This document shows, one piece after another, positions 57,522-64,000 of a stretch of DNA of 64,000 nt. The notes under the pieces are model-generated. The model was given only the letters and a program-made list of their open reading frames with translations, did no database searches and had not been told where the DNA came from. The number at the start of each line of letters is the position of its first letter. The first letter of the stretch is position 1. The stretch comes from Dryas octopetala (taxonomy: Eukaryota > Streptophyta > Magnoliopsida > Rosales > Rosaceae). The stretch lies in NCBI GenBank assembly GCA_963921425.1, contig OY992840.1, forward strand, positions 11,162,501 through 11,226,500, read 5' to 3'. The position numbers and the translations under genes are program-made.

Positions 57522-59840
57522 ATTAGTAATGCTCTAAACCTTCTTAGCGTTATCTGCCCACTGCAAGCCGATGCACTTCACTTCTGTAAGTTTCTGCCTA
57601 TAGTAATCTTCAGGTGGAATGTTCAAGGCCACTCCCTACCACAGATTGCAAACCATATTCAGCATCTTGAACACATTAGAGCAAAAGATAAATAAATGCA
57701 TTAACATGATCTAAAGCACGTAATTGAGGGTACTCTCATCCACTAAAAGTGCCTTTCCATGATAAAGGTCGCTCTTGCAGGAATCAATAGTGAACTCGCA
57801 CCAGAACCTTTATTTTTGCCTTCAAAAGTTGACATTCAAAGCATTGATGTGGTGTTTGGATGGGGTAGTTGGAAGTAACAACGAATTTCCAGATGATAGC
57901 ATTTAAGGTCCTACAATTTATAAATTTACTTGTTTGGCTAAACCATAAAGCATGATGAGATTTCAGTGCGGTATTTATAGAGCATGTTTTGTCCGAAGTC
58001 TGAGTTCTAGGTCCAGAGTCTAGGTGCAGAGCCCGAGTTTGCATTCAAAATTCAAGATTCAGGGTTCGGGATCTGGGGTCGGGGTCTGAGGTTCGAGGCA
58101 AGTTCTGAGGTGTTCCAAGGTACGGAGTTCAAGGTCAGTTGTTCGCAGTCTGTGCCTCGGGTCTAGGTCTAGAGTCCAGGGTCTTGGGTCTGCGTCTAGA
58201 GTGCAGATCTGAGTCCAGGGTCCGAGTCTTGGTCCTAGAATTGTAGCCCGAGAAATCCATCTTAAGAACATACTTGGAATAGAAGTAATACCAGCAGCAC
58301 ATACCTCTTTTAAATACTGCTGAATCTGTTGGATTGTGGGTTTTAGGGAACCCTCCAGTAATCTATTGACTCTGACTTTCCATGAGTATCTTGATAATGC
58401 CAATGTAAGGTTGCAATCACCTTCATGATCGTACACACCCTCCACTTCTGTGGCCTGTATAACAAAAACAATTCCAATCATGAAGACATACCAACTTCTA
58501 ACTACATTGTGGTTCATTCCCATCCAAGGGATTATACTAAACTATGGCTACATTCTTTTCTTTCTTTCTTTCTTTCTTTTTTATGTTAATTCTGAGAAAA
58601 CTGGCGCACTAACAAAATACCTAGCAAATTGCAACAACCCATATACATTAATAGAAGATGACAAAACCAGTGGGGAAGAGGGAGGGACAGGTCCATTTGA
58701 AAGAAAAGAGTTCAACACTAGAGCAAAATGCTCCTTAAGGTACCTTTAATGCAGTGGTTAGCTTTTCAAAGATCACACTGAGATCTTTATCAGAATAAGC
58801 TAATGCAAAGTCCACTATTTCTGTCAAGCGAGTTTTGCATGCCAGAGCTTGCTTCACAAGTTCTTTCAATGCCTCTCTTTCTAAAATGCTGTAATACAAA
58901 ATATTAATAATAATATTAATTTCTTAAGCTTAAAGATCAATGCATGACTAAGCAAGTAGGAGTCACTTCAAGAAGTGCATCAATACCAGACACAGAAATC
59001 TTCTTCATCGGATAGAAGTTCAACAATTTTTTGCAGTTCTGGGCGCCCCCCTCCAAATTTCTATACCATGTAAAGAGAACCTTAAAATAGATATTAGAGA
59101 TACAAGCTTCCTTATCTAGATATACTAAGCAAACTAATACATACCAGAGGACTGCCTCCATTTTGAGAAGTTGTTCCACACACCAAATATCGGCAACACC
59201 GGCACACATACTCTGCATGTTTCCCATCTACCATGGAAGATCCAAGGCACTGCATATGGTAGCTGTTCATATGAAAGATATTAAGTTGTAACAGAGAAGG
59301 AAAAAATCTATAGGAAACGTCTTTATTGCTTAAAATTCTTCAGAGTTCCCAGAAGGACCATATGATTGATGTGCAAAATAGAGATTCAAGTATCAACCTA
59401 CCGAGAAAACGATAAAAGTACTAATAGTAATATAAAGGTCAAGAACCTGCAAAACTTTAAGAGAGCTACTATTTACACACCCTTTTTTTTCTTTTTGCAC
59501 ACCCCTATTAAAAAATAATAATAAACCCAAAAAAAAGACCATACAGCCCCTACCTCTTTCCCTCTCTTTTTTCTCTCGTTCAGACCCACTTCCCCTGTTT
59601 TTTTTCCTTCTTCTTCCTCCTACCCGAGCCACCAGTAACCACATTCTTCCTCTCTCTCCTCATGCACCACCACCACAGCACCCCCAAAACAGCCACCACC
59701 ACAGCACCATCACCACCTTCTTCTTCCCTCTACCTAAGCCAAAACAGCCACTATCCAAGCCTCACCACAACCAGCCCAACAGCCCTTCCTCCCCCTCTCT
59801 TCTCTCTCTCTCTCTGTCTCCTTCCCTATTTGCTGCACCA

Positions 59841-59911
<71 letters not shown>

Positions 59912-60110
59912 TCCCTCCCTTTCTCTGTCACTGCAGTTGGTTCGGTAGACAGCCACCAAACAAAACTAATGGCTTCGGCAGATGACTGCCGAACGAACCT
60001 ACCGGTTTCGACGAATGGCATGCCGAACAAACCCGCCGGTTTCGGCGGATAGCCAAAACAGCCACTAGCCCCTCCAAGCCTCACCACAACCAGCCCGACA
60101 GCCCCTCCTC

Positions 60111-60162
<52 letters not shown>

Positions 60163-63100
60163 TCCCTCCCTTTCTCTGTCGCTGCAGTTGGTTCGGTAGA
60201 CAGCCACCGAACGAAACTAATGGCTTCGGCAGATGACTACCGAACGAACCTACCGGTTTTGACGGATGGCATGCCGAACAAACCCGCCGGTTTCGGCGGA
60301 TGACTGCTGAACGGCCTGTGAAGCTCATCCTCTTGGCTGGCACTGCGGCATGGTCGTGCGAGCTGGGAAGAGCTGTTGGGCGCGAGCTCATTTGCGTCGG
60401 CTGCGTGGTCGAGTGTTGGGGCTTCTTGGCTGCGCGAGCTTGGCATGGTGGTGGGTGCGGGGAGGGTGGTGCAGCAGGGAGGAGAGAGATGAGGAGAGAG
60501 AGAATGAGAGGAGAATGGTGCAGGGAGGCTGGTACTGCGCATGGTGGTGGTGCTGTGCGGGTGTGTGTTGACAGAGAAAGAGAGAGAGGGAGGGAGAGAG
60601 AGTGGGAAAGAGAAAGATGGGGTGTGTGGGTGTGTAATGAAATGAGGGTATTTTGGTAATGGGTTGGGTGTGTGTTGAGAGGTTTAGAATTTGAGATGAG
60701 TGTGTGGGGTGTGTAGGAGAAAAAACGAGAAAAAGGGTGTGCAAAACGAAAAAAAAAAAAAAGGGTGTGCAAATAGCAGCACTCAACTTTAATATAGCAA
60801 TAAATACCTTACCAGTCCTTGCATGAAGAACAAGTAAGAAACTCCTGATCCATCGAACCACTGGAGCAGCATGCATAGAAACCTCTCTCTTTCAATCCAT
60901 GTGGATTGTCATAAATGTGCATAGATCTATCTAGAGTCTGTCTTATCTGTGAATCAATAAAAAAAGATTTTAAGTTATCTGAGTTGGCGCCCAATGACAA
61001 ACAGTGCAACAGTTGTAGTAGAAATTGCAAACAATTATAATTTGAAACCTTTTTTAAAGCACCAAGCAATGAATTCTCATCTCCAATTAGACTCCTGACA
61101 ATGTTCATGCACTGTTGCTTCCACTTTTCAACCCTTTCAACTTCAGATAAGATCAAATCTAGTTCTGCACAATTGAAAGCAACAGCACTCCCAATTTCCT
61201 GAATGTAATTAATCATATTAGATATGTTTGCAAGGAATTTATGTCAATCACAAAACAAATAAAAAAGCGGCCAAAAACTTTACAAGAGTTCACCAAGCCA
61301 AAGTGTTGTAGACTTCAACAATCATAGAAGTCATCATTTTTAATTGACCAACAAATATGCTGAGAGATTAACATTATGCAATCAAGACATTTATTCAAAT
61401 GTGCAGCATGAACCAAATGGAAAAAAAAAAAAAATATATATATATATAAGCACAGAACTGAAAGATGCAATTACCTACCCAGTAAGCAGTAATTTGATCT
61501 AAATTAAACCACCCTATATAAATAACTACCAACTAACAAATTCAACATTGCCTAAAATTAAGAGCCATCTCCACACTTCAGAGCACATGTGGGAGGGATA
61601 ATTATGAAGAAAGCACAATCAAACTTTGTGATTTCTGAAGCACTAAAGCATGTACAGTACAAGAATAAACATCATACCTTTAGCTGTAATATTAGAGACC
61701 AAGATCGTTCCCCCGGATTTAAGCTGAAAAGTTGATGCACTTGCTCAAGCCAAGACCTACATTACAGTTAAATTGACTTACTATTTAAAGATAATGAAAG
61801 AGAAAGGTCATTTAAAAATGGAAAAGATGTTGGCCACTGAAAAACCTAAGAAGAAAGATGTTAAACCCCCACACTGTCACATGCTTAGGTCAAAGGGTTT
61901 CCTTTTCCCTCATGGTTAAAATTACATAGCCTTGTACGATGGTTAAAATTATGTCGAATGCATACTAAAAAGTCATGAAAAATTTTGTCCAATAAATCAA
62001 GTGATCCATTGCGGTTTATTAATGTCAAAAGAAAAAAACAAAGAATAGGTCAGACAATTGTATCAAAGAAACTGCACTCACTTATGTTTCTGAATGGCAG
62101 TTTCAAGTTGACCAACAATCAGAGGGAAGGAGACACTGATACTCTGCAAACAGAAGATATAGTTTAGCAAGAGAAGTATTAAAGTATCCATATTTGAGTT
62201 GAATTAAGAAAACAGAAAATAAAAATATGAAAAGGCAACAAAAAGAGCAATCATAGCACCTGAGAATCAGCAAGAGCATCTTCAGCTTCACTCAACTTGC
62301 ATCTTTTGGAATTAGATGATGCAGAAACAACCTTTGTAGCATGCTTAAGCCATTTGACTCCTTCAACCAACGAACCCCACAGTGCACCAGAGGCATACAT
62401 ACCGCATGAATTTTCTGCACCATTCATCAAGCTCTCGACATCCTACAAGGAAAATGACAAGTCTCCATAAAATTTGCCAAGCAGAAAGACATGAATTTAA
62501 TAAGATGATCGATCTACAGATAAAAAGCAAAAGAAAATTTTATTCTAAATCGTTGAAACAGGGCACATTAAAAAAAAAAAAGAAGCTTAAAACCTGATGT
62601 GTGCAGGTGGCTTGAAGTGCCATTTAATTTAGGGGGCATTTGGTAAAGTTTTTGTTTTCAGTATTCTGTTTTTTCAAAAGAAAATGTAAAGAGAAGGGGA
62701 GAGAGAGAGAGAGGTAAAAAAGAGGGGAAAAAGAATAAACAAAAAGATTTCTTAAAAACTCCTTACAACTTTTTTATTTTATTTTTTAAAAATCATTACA
62801 TGTAGTCTTCCTATTCTCTGTCTATTTCCTTCAGCTCTATAACCTATGTCTTCTTCTATCCCCTCTCTTTAATTAAAAAAAAAAACAGAAAATAAAAATG
62901 TGATGAAATGGGCTCTTAGTTATAGTATGAGATTGGATGTGTTGGACAAACTGTGATTGTTATACACTTTTTCTAATGAAATTATAGAACTTGGCTCTTG
63001 TTTATCCAAACTCCTCTTGTTGTGTCTTGGTCTTTAATCTATTTATCTATCTCAATTGCATTTGCATACTGCAGTATTTGGTACCAAAGCTGTGCTACAC

Positions 63101-64000
63101 CATAGGCTGATTCCATTAATCATTCTTAGGGTGGCAAGACATGGAAGAAGAAATTTAAGACAAGGATTATGAATTTCAAGCATTTTTCAAAGACAAGTTG
63201 AGAAATTGTCCTTGCAACTTGAACATGAGCATGGAGGATCAAGCCATGGGAATATTTACCAACCTGGTGTGAACTCTGTTGCAGTCACAAAATGGGTTCC
63301 ATCAAGAAACGCAAAGAAAAAGGGGTTTTACAAAGCCACGGCTAAACTTAAGCATCAAATATCATAAACTTATGCAAACTTGAGAACATGCATGGCATAA
63401 AATTTTATTATTATTGGAAGAAAAAGTATCACCTCAAGAGGAGGAGCAACAGAGCAGAAAGAAAGGGCCTTCTTACACCATTGCAGCATAAAACAAGCAT
63501 CCTTAAGCTTTGCATGCTCGTCAAAGTCAAAAGCAAGAGATAAACCACTTTTTTCCAATGATTCTATCCTTGTAACAAAATGTTCAATCTTGGAAATAAG
63601 ATCATCGCTTATTCCATCACCAATGATCCTTGTATCAAATAGGCACCTTGTATCTTGCAGTAGAGAGCAAGCATCATGCTCCCATTCCTCACAGTTCATC
63701 AAAACAGTCTCAAGCATCCTTATTTCCTTCATAGATACCCTTAGACGCTTTGACTCAGACACTAATTCCTGAAACATTAATCATATTGTCATCCTCTAAG
63801 TCTATCAAACTTTAGCAAAGGAAACATACAGGAGACATCAAGAACCTTCAAGGTGTCAACATTCAGCAAAGAACTTGAGGCAGGTACCGAAGAAGAACAA
63901 GCCACTAAAAATGGCCTTGAGCAACTCAACCAGGCCATAGCCTTTCTTAGTGCATCCTTGACATCGGGGAGAGAAGGTAAATTCACATATATGTCTTCCG
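56687..64000 (-). CDS. JMJ17: KDM5/JARID1-type histone demethylase, JMJ17-like, C-terminal part (runs off the right edge)
   Basis: Fifteen exons on the minus strand: 64000-63846 (partial), 63768-63433, 62442-62260, 62143-62082, 61756-61678, 61198-61049, 60946-60813, 59262-59145, 59060-58987, 58888-58744, 58454-58305, 57635-57540, 57439-57344, 57227-57028, 56939-56687. All borders are GT-AG and phases agree; 742 codons are visible. The first part is the helical PLU-1-like region (DVKDALRKAMAWL, ELVSESKRLRV). A PHD finger follows (CCSSGSMDQEFLTCSSCKDC, YHMQCLG, YVCRCC). The last is a second PHD finger (YCICRKPYDQRAMIACDRCD, EWYHFDCI, YICPAC), then a basic tail (WWRNRKPFRRAAKRR). KDM5 enzymes remove H3K4 methyl marks; in Arabidopsis JMJ17 acts in ABA and stress responses. 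The JmjN/JmjC core would lie beyond position 64,000. Confidence 0.9.
57466..57517. repeat. (GA)n microsatellite in a JMJ17 intron
   Basis: About 52 bases of pure GA in the intron between the exons at 57,635-57,540 and 57,439-57,344. It lies within 30 bp of the acceptor, where on the transcript it reads as a CU polypyrimidine tract. Confidence 0.92.
57990..58250. repeat. Degenerate short tandem repeat in a JMJ17 intron
   Basis: Many loosely spaced copies of words such as GTCTAGGTCCAGAGTC, GGGTCTGAG and GGTTCGAGG with no fixed period. It is GC-richer than its surroundings. The minus-strand ORF across it (repeating Leu/Pro/Asp/Arg) is a by-product, not a gene. Confidence 0.65.
59461..60784. mobile_element. 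TIR transposon, 1,324 bp, in a JMJ17 intron, 8 bp TSD
   Basis: Left end GAGAGCTACTATTTACACACC and right end (reverse complement) GAGTGCTGCTATTTGCACACC form the inverted repeat, followed on both sides by a T-rich stretch and a second TTTTGCACACCC. The 8-mer AACTTTAA flanks both sides exactly (59453-59460, 60785-60792). Inside are long (CT)n runs (59,842-59,902; 60,113-60,155) and a duplicated segment. No transposase. An 8 bp target fits hAT or Mutator-like elements; I lean to Mutator-like. It lies in the intron that splits the first PHD finger. Confidence 0.85.
59936..60305. repeat. Two-copy direct repeat, 252 bp period, inside the intronic TIR element
   Basis: GTTGGTTCGGTAGACAGCCAC starts near 59,936 and 60,188. 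Each is followed by ACTAATGGCTTCGGCAGATGA, CCGAACGAACCTACCGGTTT and GGCATGCCGAACAAACCCGC. The copies are about 95 percent alike by eye. Confidence 0.88.

Noticed and set aside
58059-58304. Pro/Asp/Leu-repeat ORF continuing from a JMJ17 exon
   Set aside because: It is read-through of the degenerate intron repeat. A good donor (GAG/GTATGT) ends the exon at 58,305 and the next exon at 57,635 continues the domain in phase.
59662-60876. ORFs of 100-235 codons around the CT/GA runs
   Set aside because: Runs of RE/SL dipeptides are translations of microsatellites inside the intronic transposon. The true JMJ17 exons on either side splice over them.
1-64000. CRISPR arrays, bacterial operons, tRNA or rRNA genes
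   Set aside because: The window is plant nuclear DNA. Regular repeats are microsatellites, minisatellites or transposon arrays, and I saw no convincing tRNA or rRNA sequence.

Overview
The window is nuclear DNA of a flowering plant, almost certainly a dicot. It is AT-rich, with GT-AG introns, CT/GA and CA microsatellites, many MITEs and plant-specific gene families. A woody rosid such as Rosaceae is possible, but I cannot prove it from sequence alone. I rebuilt gene models by hand from splice sites, reading phase and family motifs; no database search was possible.

Layout. (1) 1-9.5 kb: an intronless MCTP/FTIP-type gene (four C2 domains plus a C-terminal membrane domain), then an intronless GT47 exostosin-family glycosyltransferase. 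(2) 11.5-25.7 kb: four glutathione peroxidase genes in one orientation, all with the same six-exon structure. The first encodes a long, transit-peptide-like N-terminus and the other three start at the catalytic domain. A 412 bp Tourist-like MITE lies between copies 1 and 2, and a 1.75 kb PIF/Harbinger-type element that keeps only its Myb/SANT ORF lies between copies 3 and 4. (3) 27.2-32.3 kb, minus strand: a two-AT-hook AHL gene whose upstream region holds a perfect 31 bp telo-box palindrome. (4) 32.7-35.4 kb: a cluster of inverted-repeat elements, including a nearly fully palindromic 1.25 kb foldback. (5) 36.5-56.2 kb: a decaying tandem array of one two-gene module, a YqgF/RuvX-type nuclease gene plus an F-box/DUF295-type gene. 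One copy of each looks intact (YqgF 51.1-53.4 kb, F-box 48.9-50.0 kb). The rest are deleted, truncated or permuted, with a triplicated 1.3 kb repeat and several MITEs. (6) 56.7 kb to the right edge, minus strand: the C-terminal 742 codons of a KDM5/JMJ17-type histone demethylase with two PHD fingers. Its JmjC part lies beyond the window. One intron carries a 1.3 kb TIR element with a perfect 8 bp target duplication.

The protein genes are ordinary plant families and do not form one pathway. No wholly new system is evident. The most informative material is evolutionary: stepwise decay of the YqgF/F-box array, with paralogous empty sites that order MITE insertions; a GPX copy duplicated without its promoter and targeting exon and with a change next to the catalytic cysteine; and several hairpin-forming repeats.
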